The translations under genes and the position numbers were made by a program. The notes under the pieces were generated by a model that did not search any database, was not told where the DNA came from, and saw nothing but the letters and a program-made list of their open reading frames with translations. DNA of 64,000 bases from JAICKM01 sp050998805 (GTDB lineage: Bacteria; Chloroflexota; Chloroflexia; QHBQ01; JAICKM01): NCBI GenBank assembly GCA_050998805.1, contig JBPCPV010000028.1, forward strand, positions 1 to 64,000. Reading direction: 5' to 3'. Below are positions 39,583 through 47,597 of this stretch, in pieces; positions within the stretch are counted from its first letter, which is position 1; each line of letters starts with the position of its first letter.

Positions 39583-40292
39583 GTACCGAGCAACCCACCG
39601 GCGACGCGCCGGTCCTCTTCCGGCTCAACGGCGTGCCGTTCCAGGTGCCGGTTGCCTACTGGGGCGACGTGGTCGTCCTGGGGGGCGGGCTGGTCTGGCT
39701 GGCTGGGCGGCGCCGCCCGGAGCGCGGCTGGGGCGGGCGGTTGCTGGTCGGCGGGCTGGGCCTTGCCCTCGCCGTGGCCGCCGATCTGGGGCATGTACTG
39801 GGGCACACCGTCAGCGCCCGCCTGGCCGGCGCCCCAATGGACCGGGTGCTGGTCGCGCTGGGCATACCGCGCACGCTCTACGACGACAACGCGGTGCCGC
39901 CCGGCACCCACCGCATGCGCGCCCTCGGCGGGCCTGCTGCCAACCTGCTCGGCCTGCTGCTCAGCCTACTCTGGCACCGGGCTACGCGACCCGACTCGGC
40001 CGCCCGCGACCTCGCCGACGTGTCCTGCCTCGGCCACGGTGTCCTCTTCTTCGGCAGCCTGGTGCCCCTGCCGATCTTCGACGCCGGCACCATCCTCAAG
40101 TGGACCCTGGTGGAGCAGGGCCGCTCGGAAGCCGAAGCCGATGCCCTCGTCCATCAGGTGAGCGAGCTAATCGGCCTGGGAGCTGTCTCCACCGGCATCG
40201 TAGTCGCCCTGCGGGGTCGCCGGCTCGTCGGCGTTGCGCTCATCGCCGGAGGCGCGGTCGCGATTGCTGCAGGTCGTGATCTGATCCGCTAA
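39579..40292 (+). CDS. M50 (site-2 protease)-like membrane protein lacking the catalytic Glu
   Basis: This 237-aa protein has about five membrane helices. ADLGHVLGHTVSARLAGAPM aligns in position and context with the HEXXH helix of M50 proteases (HELGH-ARLLG), but has Val in place of Glu. The second metal-site motif NxxPxPxxDGG is echoed by SLVPLPIFDAGTILKW. It is therefore probably a pseudo-protease or a fold relative. Translation is coupled to the KTSC gene by ATGA. Role unknown; chaperone- or membrane-protein-binding functions are known for inactive rhomboids and site-2 proteases. Confidence 0.6.
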   Translation: MSTEQPTGDAPVLFRLNGVPFQVPVAYWGDVVVLGGGLVWLAGRRRPERGWGGRLLVGGLGLALAVAADLGHVLGHTVSARLAGAPMDRVLVALGIPRTLYDDNAVPPGTHRMRALGGPAANLLGLLLSLLWHRATRPDSAARDLADVSCLGHGVLFFGSLVPLPIFDAGTILKWTLVEQGRSEAEADALVHQVSELIGLGAVSTGIVVALRGRRLVGVALIAGGAVAIAAGRDLIR

Positions 40293-40327
40293 GCTTCTTC
40301 CGCCGCCCTGATTTACGACGCCGCCAC

Positions 40328-40453
40328 TTACGCCCGCAGGATGGCGGCGTCGGCAATCGCCGCCATCCTGCGCGCGGCGGTTTCCGGCGGGTTCGTGGGG
40401 CGGCTGGCGAAGGTGCCGAACCCGCAGTCGGGGTTCAGGAAGAGGCGCACCGG
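40328..40453 (-). pseudogene. Cobalamin-independent methionine-synthase-like protein, C-terminal fragment
   Basis: On the minus strand the frame reads VRLFLNPDCGFGTFASRP and then helix AARRMAAIADAAILRA to a stop at 40330-40328. NPDCGFGT is the zinc-Cys motif at the end of MetE and related methyltransferases. Upstream homology breaks off near 40453, so about 300 residues are missing. Confidence 0.65.
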
Positions 40454-40545
40454 CGGTAACCGATATCCGGTATCGCGTTCCACTCAGTATCTGCGTGGCC
40501 TCGGTATCCTTGGAACTCTTGATCGATGCCGTAAGCCGTACATGT

Positions 40546-41010
40546 TTAGCGTGTTGCGCGGCTCACCAAGCGACTTGCGCTTGCCTCCCAGATTTCGGTA
40601 CAATTGCTTCGTATGAATGCTGATGCGCTGCCATTCGAAGATCCCTTCGAGCGTCGGGTATATAGATGCAGCACCTCCCTGTTCCTTTCCAACGTCTCTC
40701 GCGTTGCCCAGTCCTTCATGGTGCCCTCGAGACCGGATGCCATGCGCTTCCCGGGGTTCGCTGCAGGGTCGGTCATCAAACAAACCTCGTTGCCCATGTT
40801 GGACATGTTGTAGTCCTGACTCACCGGGAGGTAGACCTGGCGAACCACCACGAGCAGGAGAACCCCAAGGACGGCAATCGCAATTGTACTCAGGACCCTG
40901 ACGGGGTTTTGTCCCATACGCCGGGTCCGCCAGAGGCCATGCAGGGGAGCCAGCGCCAGGGCAAGCGCGAGGCCATACAGACAAAGCACAATAGCGATCA
41001 CCTCCGCCAT
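40546..41010 (-). CDS. Hypothetical two-helix membrane protein
   Basis: This is a 154-aa protein. Two hydrophobic segments (VIAIVLCLYGLALALALAPL, residues 4-23; VLSTIAIAVLGVLLLVVV, about 39-58) are followed by a polar region with MSNMGNEVCLMTDPAANPGK. GGAGGGG precedes the ATG, which supports translation. The C-terminal ~30 residues look unordered and may have been added by the rearrangement in this region. No family is recognised. Confidence 0.5.
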   Translation of the reverse strand: MAEVIAIVLCLYGLALALALAPLHGLWRTRRMGQNPVRVLSTIAIAVLGVLLLVVVRQVYLPVSQDYNMSNMGNEVCLMTDPAANPGKRMASGLEGTMKDWATRETLERNREVLHLYTRRSKGSSNGSASAFIRSNCTEIWEASASRLVSRATR

Positions 41011-41167
41011 GGTCCCCTCCGTGGCTTACCCCGCTCTGGTTCCCGGGCAAAACGAAAGCCGAACAATCCTTGCGGACCATCCGGCTTCGTTACTCCAATA
41101 CAGGTTCCGAAGAACAATACCGAAGTGAGACCATCATACCCGAAAAAGCCGCTCCTGTCAATCCCCT

Positions 41168-41200
41168 TTATCCACCAACTTATCCACCAACTTATCCACA
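41168..41200 (+). other. Three DnaA-box-like sites at 12-bp spacing
   Basis: TTATCCACC at 41168-41176 and 41180-41188, and the perfect box TTATCCACA at 41192-41200, all lie in one orientation with exactly 12-bp steps. They lie in the part of the cysteine desulfurase upstream region that the duplicate at 38976 lacks. Confidence 0.6.
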
Positions 41201-41342
41201 ACTTTGGTGGAAAAGCCGCGTGTTCGCCGAGAATGACAGTGGTTACGCTCAGAATAACAGTGCTGTGGCGCTCCGATATGGTATAATGGGGCTGACACGA
41301 CCACGCCGCCCACTGCTGCCTCGGCTGACGGCTGACTCCAGT

Positions 41343-41412
41343 CACTGTCATTCTGAGCGCAGCGAAGAATCTCGGCTTGACGGCTGACCGCTTACAGGAG
41401 CAAAACAGCGCC
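41343..41412. repeat. Dispersed element before the cysteine desulfurase gene
   Basis: One reverse copy (about 41343-41375) is followed by TGACGGC/TGACCGC units and the ACAGGAG ribosome-binding site of the gene. Confidence 0.8.
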
Positions 41413-42597
41413 ATGAACCCTACAGACATCTACCTCGACCACGCGGCAACCACTCCGGTCCACCCCGATGTGGTGCGGGCCATGCTCCCCTTCTTCACCG
41501 AGCGTGGCGGGAACCCGTCGAGTGTCCACAGCCGGGGCCGCTCCGCGAACCAGGGCCTCGAATCGGCCCGCCGGCAGGTCGCCGGGGTGCTCGGCTGCCG
41601 CCCGCCGGAGATCGTCTTCACGGGCGGCGGCAGCGAGGCCGACAACTTGGCGATCAAGGGGACGGCACATGTCCATCGCGCCGCCGGCAACCCGACTTCG
41701 CACATCATCTCGATCCCGATTGAGCACCACGCCGTCGGCCACAGCCTCGACTACCTGGAGGCCGAGGGCTTCGGCGTCACCCAGGTGCCGGTGGACCGCT
41801 ACGGGCGCGTCTCCGTGGGCGACATTGAGCGGGCGATACGGCCCGACACCTGCCTGATCACTGTGATGTACGCGAACAACGAGATCGGCACGGTCCAGCC
41901 GCTCGCCGAAATCGGTGCCCTCGCCCGGCGGCACGGCATCGCCTTCCACACCGACGCCGTACAGGCCGGTGGCAGTATGCCCCTGAATGTGGACGACCTG
42001 AACGTTGACTTGCTCGCGCTGTCTGCCCACAAGTTCTACGGGCCGAAGGGCGTCGGCATCTTGTACGTCCGCCGAGGCATCAAGCTGGAGCCGCAGATAC
42101 ACGGCGGCAGCCAGGAGCATAACCTCCGCGCAGGCACCGAGAACGTGCCCGGCATCGTCGGCCTCGCCGCCGCGCTAACACTCGCCCACGCGACGCGCGG
42201 GCAGGACGTGGCCCGCGTCTCCGCGCTCCGCGACCGGCTGATCGCAGGCATCATCGCCCGCATACCCGACGCCCACCTCCAGGGCCACCCGACCGAGCGG
42301 CTGGCGAACAACGCCGCCTTCTGCTTCGCCGACGTCACAGGCGAGGACATGCTGATGCGGCTCGACCTCGCGGGGATCTGTGCGTCGAGCGGCTCGGCCT
42401 GCAACTCCGGCTCAACCTCGATCAGCCATGTGCTCCGCGCCGTCGGCGTGCCGTTCGAGCTTGGCCGTGGCTCCCTCCGGCTGACGCTCGGCTCGGAGAA
42501 CACCGAGGCGGATGTTGACTACACCATCTCCACACTGGAGCGGATCATCTCCGAACTGCGAGCGGCCAGCCGTCAGCCGTCAGCCGTCAGTTACTGA
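41413..42597 (+). CDS. Cysteine desulfurase, NifS/IscS type
   Basis: This 394-aa PLP enzyme takes sulfur from cysteine for Fe-S clusters and thio-tRNA. It has YLDHAATTPVHPDVVRAM at the start, GGGSEADNLAIKG, EHHAV with the PLP-stacking His, and the PLP Lys in LLALSAHKFYGPKGVGILYVRR in pieces. The active Cys loop is CASSGSACNSGSTSISHVL. It belongs to the group with a short catalytic loop. ATG 41413 has ACAGGAG upstream. The last ten residues (SRQPSAVS) are encoded by TCAGCCG heptamers, so the C-terminus has been replaced or extended by repeats. No iscU or mnmA follows. Confidence 0.93.
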   Translation: MNPTDIYLDHAATTPVHPDVVRAMLPFFTERGGNPSSVHSRGRSANQGLESARRQVAGVLGCRPPEIVFTGGGSEADNLAIKGTAHVHRAAGNPTSHIISIPIEHHAVGHSLDYLEAEGFGVTQVPVDRYGRVSVGDIERAIRPDTCLITVMYANNEIGTVQPLAEIGALARRHGIAFHTDAVQAGGSMPLNVDDLNVDLLALSAHKFYGPKGVGILYVRRGIKLEPQIHGGSQEHNLRAGTENVPGIVGLAAALTLAHATRGQDVARVSALRDRLIAGIIARIPDAHLQGHPTERLANNAAFCFADVTGEDMLMRLDLAGICASSGSACNSGSTSISHVLRAVGVPFELGRGSLRLTLGSENTEADVDYTISTLERIISELRAASRQPSAVSY

Positions 42598-42627
42598 AGC
42601 CGGCAAGTAGGACAGGAGAGAACAGCA

Positions 42628-43209
42628 ATGGAAACCGCGACACCCAGCGCGCCATCCCAGGAATTGGTCGAAGAGTTCGTGCTGGCGGCGCACGCGAACC
42701 CGGCGAAGGTGCGCGCCCTACACACCGCCCACCCCGAACTCCTGAACGTTCCCTGGGCCAAATTCGGCGAAACGGCCTTGCAGGCCGCGTCGCACATGGG
42801 CCGGCGCGAGGTGGCCGAGTACCTGCTCGCCGCCGGTGCGCCGCTCGACATTTGCTCCGCGGCGATGCTCGGCTGGACCGACCGTGTGGCGAGCTTCCTG
42901 GCAGCCGATGCGGGCCTTGCCCAGGCCCGAGGCGCCCACGGCATCCCGGTGTTGTACCACGCCGCGCTCAGCGGCGACCCGGCCATCGGCGATCTGCTCA
43001 TGGCGCACGGCGGCGGCGAAGGGCGGGCCGCCGCCCTGCACGGCGCGATACTGTTCGGGCACACGGCGATGGTCGCCTGGCTGCTGGCCGCGGGGCCGTT
43101 GGATGTCCAGATACGCAACTTCGACGGCAAGACCCCCTTACAGGCCGCGCAAGAACGGGATCAGACGGCGATTGCGGATCTGCTGCGCCAACATGGGGCG
43201 ACCGAGTGA
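42628..43209 (+). CDS. Ankyrin-repeat protein
   Basis: This 193-aa protein has about four to five ankyrin units: GETALQAASHMGRREVAEYL with LAAGAPLD, a weaker unit around CSAAMLGWTDRVASFL, GIPVLYHAALSGDPAIGDLL, and DGKTPLQAAQERDQTAIADL. It is cytoplasmic with no signal. Ankyrin proteins bind partner proteins; a partner cannot be named. It follows the cysteine desulfurase by 30 nt with a GGAGAG site and may be cotranscribed. Confidence 0.88.
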   Translation: METATPSAPSQELVEEFVLAAHANPAKVRALHTAHPELLNVPWAKFGETALQAASHMGRREVAEYLLAAGAPLDICSAAMLGWTDRVASFLAADAGLAQARGAHGIPVLYHAALSGDPAIGDLLMAHGGGEGRAAALHGAILFGHTAMVAWLLAAGPLDVQIRNFDGKTPLQAAQERDQTAIADLLRQHGATE

Positions 43210-43223
43210 CACGATACCCGTAG

Positions 43224-43640
43224 TCATGCCTCGGGCGCGGGTCCGCCGACATTGACGACCGTGACGTTGTCGCAGGCCCGCGCCGCCACGAACACCACAG
43301 GCTCCATGCCGAGGGCCTCCTCCTGGTGAATCGCGCGCGGTGCCACGGCCACAAAATCGCCCGGGCCGACTTCGGCGCTCTCGCGCCCGCCCGGCCCCCA
43401 GCGGAAGCGTGCCCGCCCTGCGACGACATAGATGGCCGTCTCGCAATCTCCATGATGGTGCCAGTCGCTCACCGTGCCGCCGGGCGTGCTTACGCGCCCC
43501 ATCCAAAGCCCGCGGCTGCCGGTCGTCTCCGGTGCCACCGCCGCGTCCCGCTGCATCCCCTGTGTCTGTGCCGTGGCACTGCTCAGTTGGCTGGCCCGCA
43601 CCACCTGCACGCCGCGCATCCCCTCCGTGTCCGCATCCAT
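43224..43640 (-). CDS. Cupin-domain protein
   Basis: This is a 138-aa single-cupin protein. Motif 1 is SDWHHHGDCETAIYVVAGRARF with the His pair and Glu. Motif 2 is VGPGDFVAVAPRAIHQEEAL with the last ligand His, so metal binding is likely. Small cupins of this type act as isomerases, dioxygenases or sensors; the reaction is unknown. AAGGGGG precedes the ATG. It converges with the ankyrin gene at a 14-nt distance. Confidence 0.88.
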   Translation of the reverse strand: MDADTEGMRGVQVVRASQLSSATAQTQGMQRDAAVAPETTGSRGLWMGRVSTPGGTVSDWHHHGDCETAIYVVAGRARFRWGPGGRESAEVGPGDFVAVAPRAIHQEEALGMEPVVFVAARACDNVTVVNVGGPAPEA

Positions 43641-43685
43641 ACCGTTGCCCCCTTATAGCGTTATTCCTCCGATCCAATGTGTTGC

Positions 43686-44273
43686 TCACGGCACATAGCC
43701 CAACCGCGCTTCCAGCCCCGCCTTCACCACCGGCCACTCATCGTCGGTGATAGAGTACATCACAGTGTCGCGGATGTAGCCGTCGGACGTGACCATATGC
43801 TTGCGTAGCACGCCCTCATGCACCGCGCCGAGTTTGGAGATGGCGCGTTGGCTTCTGAGGTTGCGCCCGTCGGTCTTGATCTGCACCCGGACAGCGCCGA
43901 GCGTCTCGAATGCATGGCGGAGCATCAGGTACTTGGCTTCGGGGTTCACCACCGTCCCCTGGTACGGCTCGGCTATCCAGGTGCCGCCGATCTCGAGGCC
44001 ACGGTGCTGCGGGCGGAGGTCGAGGTAGCATGTGACGCCGATTGGCTCCCCGGTCTCCCGCAAAATGGTCACGAACGGGCACCAGTCGGGGTCATCGAGC
44101 AGGCCCTGCATATAAGCCTCGAACGCTTCGAGCGTGTCATCTGCCGGCTTGCGCCCCGAGTAGGCAAACAATCTGTTCGGGGCCGCCGCTTTATGCAGCG
44201 CAGGCGCGTGCTCCAGGCTCAGAGGTTCCAGGCGCACCGCCCGCCCCTCCAACGTCACCGGCTTCACTTCCAT
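43686..44273 (-). CDS. GNAT N-acetyltransferase, RimJ/RimL type
   Basis: This is a 195-aa acetyl-CoA-dependent transferase. It has VTLEGRAVRLEPLSLEHAPAL at the N-terminus and GEPIGVTCYLDLRPQHRGLE in the core. The acetyl-CoA loop region is EIGGTWIAEPYQGTVVNPEA then KYLMLRHAFETLGAVRVQIK, and the NLRSQRAISKLGAVHEG helix follows. Members acetylate protein N-termini, antibiotics or small amines. ATG 44273 has GGGAGG upstream; the longer frame (to 44336) lacks one. It follows the TMEM175 gene by 49 nt on the same strand. Confidence 0.88.
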   Translation of the reverse strand: MEVKPVTLEGRAVRLEPLSLEHAPALHKAAAPNRLFAYSGRKPADDTLEAFEAYMQGLLDDPDWCPFVTILRETGEPIGVTCYLDLRPQHRGLEIGGTWIAEPYQGTVVNPEAKYLMLRHAFETLGAVRVQIKTDGRNLRSQRAISKLGAVHEGVLRKHMVTSDGYIRDTVMYSITDDEWPVVKAGLEARLGYVP

Positions 44274-44322
44274 ATCCAGCCTCCCGTTCACTGTCATTGT
44301 GTCCCGCAGCGTGCTATGGTCC

Positions 44323-44994
44323 TCAGAAACGATCAAGCAGAGGAATCCGCGGCGCTATAGCCGAGTTGAGTTGCAGAAGGATGATAAATACGATGCTGAC
44401 ATACGTGTTGATGACGCACAGCGATGCGCTGAATGCGTAAAGCGCCTGGTAGATAACGATGCGGCGATCGGTTGCGGAACGGATTTCGGCGGTTGCTTCG
44501 TCTTTCATCAGCCCCGCACGGCGCGCGTACCGCCAACTGCCGAAGAGCACCACACCCAGAAGGAGAAGGTTGAGCCAATAGACGATCAGGGCAAGGCGAT
44601 AGTCGATGAAATCGGCCAGCAACCTCGTCGAAAACGGCAGGAGCGCCACCGCGAACAGGAAGCTGAGATGGATCCAGGCGAGATTGCGATTGCTACGGGC
44701 GAAATAGTTGAGCTGCGTCTGCTGTCCAAGCCAGAAAATGCCGAGCGTCAGAAAGCTCATGAAATAGGTCAGCAGGCGCGGCGAAAGCTTGACCAAAGCA
44801 TCCCACAAGATCTGCTCGGACTGAATGGCCCCATTTACCCACAGAGGCTGCTGGCCGTGGGCGGCCTCAACTGCGGGCACAGTGAGGTCGAGCACAAGCA
44901 ATGTCATCGCGACGGCGAATATCCCGTCGCTTAACGCGGAAAGTCTCTCCAGACTGTGGCCCGCAATGTAGCTGTAATTTGTCTTCGGTCTCAT
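44323..44994 (-). CDS. TMEM175-family (DUF1211) potassium channel protein
   Basis: This is a 223-aa protein. The family signature is in the first helix, RLSALSDGIFAVAMTLLVLDL (Ser-Asp pair). Five more hydrophobic helices follow (LLTYFMSFLTLGIFWLG, LAWIHLSFLFAVALLPF, LIVYWLNLLLLGVVLFG and two later). Bacterial TMEM175 proteins are tetrameric K+ channels without the classic selectivity filter. The start ATG overlaps the stop of the aminopeptidase gene (TGATG), indicating cotranscription and coupling. Confidence 0.88.
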   Translation of the reverse strand: MRPKTNYSYIAGHSLERLSALSDGIFAVAMTLLVLDLTVPAVEAAHGQQPLWVNGAIQSEQILWDALVKLSPRLLTYFMSFLTLGIFWLGQQTQLNYFARSNRNLAWIHLSFLFAVALLPFSTRLLADFIDYRLALIVYWLNLLLLGVVLFGSWRYARRAGLMKDEATAEIRSATDRRIVIYQALYAFSASLCVINTYVSIVFIILLQLNSAIAPRIPLLDRF

Positions 44995-47588
44995 CACTTG
45001 CCCCGGAACCACTCCAAGAGTTCCGCCCGCGTGCGTGCCTGGAACTCGGCCAACTGCTCCATCGTTTCGAGTGCGCGCGCCAAGCTCTGCTGGGCCTCGC
45101 CGTGCAGATGCACCGCGTAGAACCCCACCAGTTCGTTGCGTCTCTCTGCGGGCAGCCGCCCCGTCGCCTCCACGAGCCGGTCAACCCAGAGGCCGCTCAA
45201 CGCCTGCATCTCGCCCCAGTGCGTCTTCATGTAGTCCCAGGCCGGTGCCTGCGCGTAGCGCAGCCGGAGCATCTGCTCCAGTACGGGGCCGACGCTCTCC
45301 TGGGGGATGGTCTTCTCGTCCATCAGCCGCAGCGTCTCTTTGGGCAGGCCGGGTGCGCGGAAGGAGACAAAGCTGTTCAGGTAGCGGTTCGTCTCCTGAG
45401 GCGAACTGCCCGCAGCTCTCCGCTCCCGGTAGATCTCGACGTATCGGTCGAAGTCCGCCCGGTCGCCGAACCGTGCGGCGGCGGCGACGAACAGTGGGGC
45501 GAGGTTCGCGTCCACCGAGGCCGGGGCTGCGGCTTCCCGTCCCGCCGCCTGCCGCACCGCCCGGATAGCATCTGCGTTCTGCGCGAGCGTCGCCATCGCG
45601 TCCACCACTGAAACCCGCTTCTGCGATCTCTCCTGAGCCTCCCCGGCCTGCCCCTCGAAGCCGAGAGCAGCCAGCCTGTCGCGGAAGGTGCTGTCTACCC
45701 AGGCGCGGAACTTGCGGATTGCCTCGGCGTCGCCGGCGTCCTCTAGCATATCCTCCAGCCTGTGCAGATAGCCTACCACCTGTTCCAGCACACTGTAGCT
45801 CTGGCTCAATATGTCGCCCCGTGAGGGCGACATATTACCCGACAGCACGTCGAGGAACCGCCCGATGCGCTGGCTGCCGTTCCTCACCAGCGCCCACTGG
45901 TCGGTGAGCAAGCCGATCTGCTCTGCCGGAGACAGCCGAGGCAGGTGGTCCAGCAGGCCGCACAGCAGCAGATCGTCGGGATTCTGCCGGTAGAAGCCGA
46001 TCTCGTCGGCGTTCGCGTGGCACCAGAGCAGCGACCCGCTCACCGGCAGCGGCGGGCTCGCCTCCTGTTCCGATAGCAGGTGCCTGATCTCGTGGATGCC
46101 CGCGCCGTCTTCGTAGCGAATGACAAGGGGCACGTCCCAGTGCGCGTCAGAGCCGGAGACGCCGGGGCCGGAATAGAACCGCCTCTGCCCCAGGCGGAGC
46201 CGGGTGCCCGCGCCCTCGCTTTCGAGCGCAACCGCAATGATCGGGTAGCCCGGCTGCAAGATCCAGCCGCCCACGATCCGCGACACCGGCTCACTCGACG
46301 CGGTTTGCAGGTTCCGCCAGAGGTCGGCGCTCGTCGCGTTGCTCTCGGCGAACTCGCGCATATAGCTCCGCAGCCCCGCCCGGAACGCATCTTCGCCGAG
46401 GTAGTTTTCGAGCATACGCAGCACGGTGCAGCCTTTGAGGTATGTGATGTTGTCGAACAGCTCCAGCGCCTCGGCCGGCGTCTCGACGGGGCTGTAGATC
46501 GGGTGGGTGCTTTCGAGCGCGTCCTTTTCGAGCGCCGCCATCCGCGACGCCCCAAAGTCGTCCCAGAGCCGGTATTCGGGTGAGAGAGTGTCCACCGCCT
46601 TGTAGGAGAACCACTCGGCGAAGGCTTCGCTCAACCAGACGTCGTCCCACCAGGCTATCGTCGCCAGGTTGCCGAACCACATGTGCGCGAATTCATGGGC
46701 GACGACGTGCGCGATGCTCTTCTCCTGCCGCCAGGACGCGGTCTGCGGGTTCATAAGCAGTAAGCCCTGCCGGAAGACAACCAGCCCGCAGTTCTCCATC
46801 GCCCCCGCCGCGAAGCCGGGCACGGCCACTTGGTCGTACTTGTCGAAATGGTACGGCAGGCCGAAGTAATCTTCGTAGAGCGGCAGCAGCCTCGCTATGT
46901 AGCCCTGCGCGAACTCGCCCATTGCCTGCTTGCCGCGCAGCGCCCAGACCCGTGTCGGCACGCCTCGCACCTCCTGTTGCGTCGTGCCTTCCAGGTCGCC
47001 GATCACCAGCGCGACGAGGTAGGACGACATCGGCTTCGTCGCCTCGAACGTCCACGTCTTCGACCGCCCGTCTTCGGCCTCGGTCACAGAGAGCAGGCTG
47101 CTGTTCGCCAGCACCGTCGCCCCGGCATCTGTCGTGACGCTGTAGGCGAAGCGGGCCTTGAAGGTCGGCTCGTCGAAGCAGGGGAAGATTGTCCGCGCCG
47201 CCGTGGCGAAGCTCTGGGTGCAAAGCAGGCGCTCCGGCCCGTCGGTCGCCCGATACAGCCCCTCCAGCCCCCGGCTCACCCGCCCCGTGAAGGCTATTTC
47301 AAGCCTGGCCTCTCCGGCAGGCACCGCCTCCGCGAAGCGTATCGTCGCAACCTCCCGCTCCGCGTCCAACTCCACTGTGCCGTCTAGCTCCCGCCCGCCG
47401 GCCGTCAGCCGCGCATCCGACAGCGCCAGCCCGACCGCGTGCAGCACAATCGTGTCGCTCGGCTCGACGACCTCCAGCCCGATGGCGACCCGCCCGCGCG
47501 TGAAGTCCTCGTCGAGCCGCGCCTCCAGTTCCAGGTCATATCGTCGCGGCAGCGTGTTCTTTGGCAGTCGGTAGGCTTTCGGGTTCAT
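44994..47588 (-). CDS. pepN: M1-family aminopeptidase (PepN-like)
   Basis: This is an 864-aa zinc aminopeptidase. The exopeptidase motif GAMENCGLVVF is at residue ~261, and zinc motif HEFAHMWFGNL at ~298 with the third ligand in WLSEAFAEWFSYKA. An ERAP1-like C-terminal helical domain follows. It removes N-terminal residues from peptides. Length is normal (about 850-870). GAGGAG precedes the ATG. Residues ~584-595 (GNMSPSRGDILSQ) derive from a 29-nt palindromic element at 45808-45836. It follows tldE by 9 nt, so the three protease genes form one operon. Confidence 0.93.
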   Translation of the reverse strand: MNPKAYRLPKNTLPRRYDLELEARLDEDFTRGRVAIGLEVVEPSDTIVLHAVGLALSDARLTAGGRELDGTVELDAEREVATIRFAEAVPAGEARLEIAFTGRVSRGLEGLYRATDGPERLLCTQSFATAARTIFPCFDEPTFKARFAYSVTTDAGATVLANSSLLSVTEAEDGRSKTWTFEATKPMSSYLVALVIGDLEGTTQQEVRGVPTRVWALRGKQAMGEFAQGYIARLLPLYEDYFGLPYHFDKYDQVAVPGFAAGAMENCGLVVFRQGLLLMNPQTASWRQEKSIAHVVAHEFAHMWFGNLATIAWWDDVWLSEAFAEWFSYKAVDTLSPEYRLWDDFGASRMAALEKDALESTHPIYSPVETPAEALELFDNITYLKGCTVLRMLENYLGEDAFRAGLRSYMREFAESNATSADLWRNLQTASSEPVSRIVGGWILQPGYPIIAVALESEGAGTRLRLGQRRFYSGPGVSGSDAHWDVPLVIRYEDGAGIHEIRHLLSEQEASPPLPVSGSLLWCHANADEIGFYRQNPDDLLLCGLLDHLPRLSPAEQIGLLTDQWALVRNGSQRIGRFLDVLSGNMSPSRGDILSQSYSVLEQVVGYLHRLEDMLEDAGDAEAIRKFRAWVDSTFRDRLAALGFEGQAGEAQERSQKRVSVVDAMATLAQNADAIRAVRQAAGREAAAPASVDANLAPLFVAAAARFGDRADFDRYVEIYRERRAAGSSPQETNRYLNSFVSFRAPGLPKETLRLMDEKTIPQESVGPVLEQMLRLRYAQAPAWDYMKTHWGEMQALSGLWVDRLVEATGRLPAERRNELVGFYAVHLHGEAQQSLARALETMEQLAEFQARTRAELLEWFRGK
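45808..45836. repeat. 29-nt palindromic element inside the M1 aminopeptidase gene
   Basis: Perfect arms AATATGTCGCCC and GGGCGACATATT surround CGTGA. A copy with one change lies in the terminase gene (6159-6187). Confidence 0.9.
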
Positions 47589-47597
47589 GTCCTCTCC

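Noticed and set aside
41168..41200. Chromosomal replication origin
   Set aside because: Only three boxes, no AT-rich unwinding region and no dnaA, dnaN or rpmH nearby.
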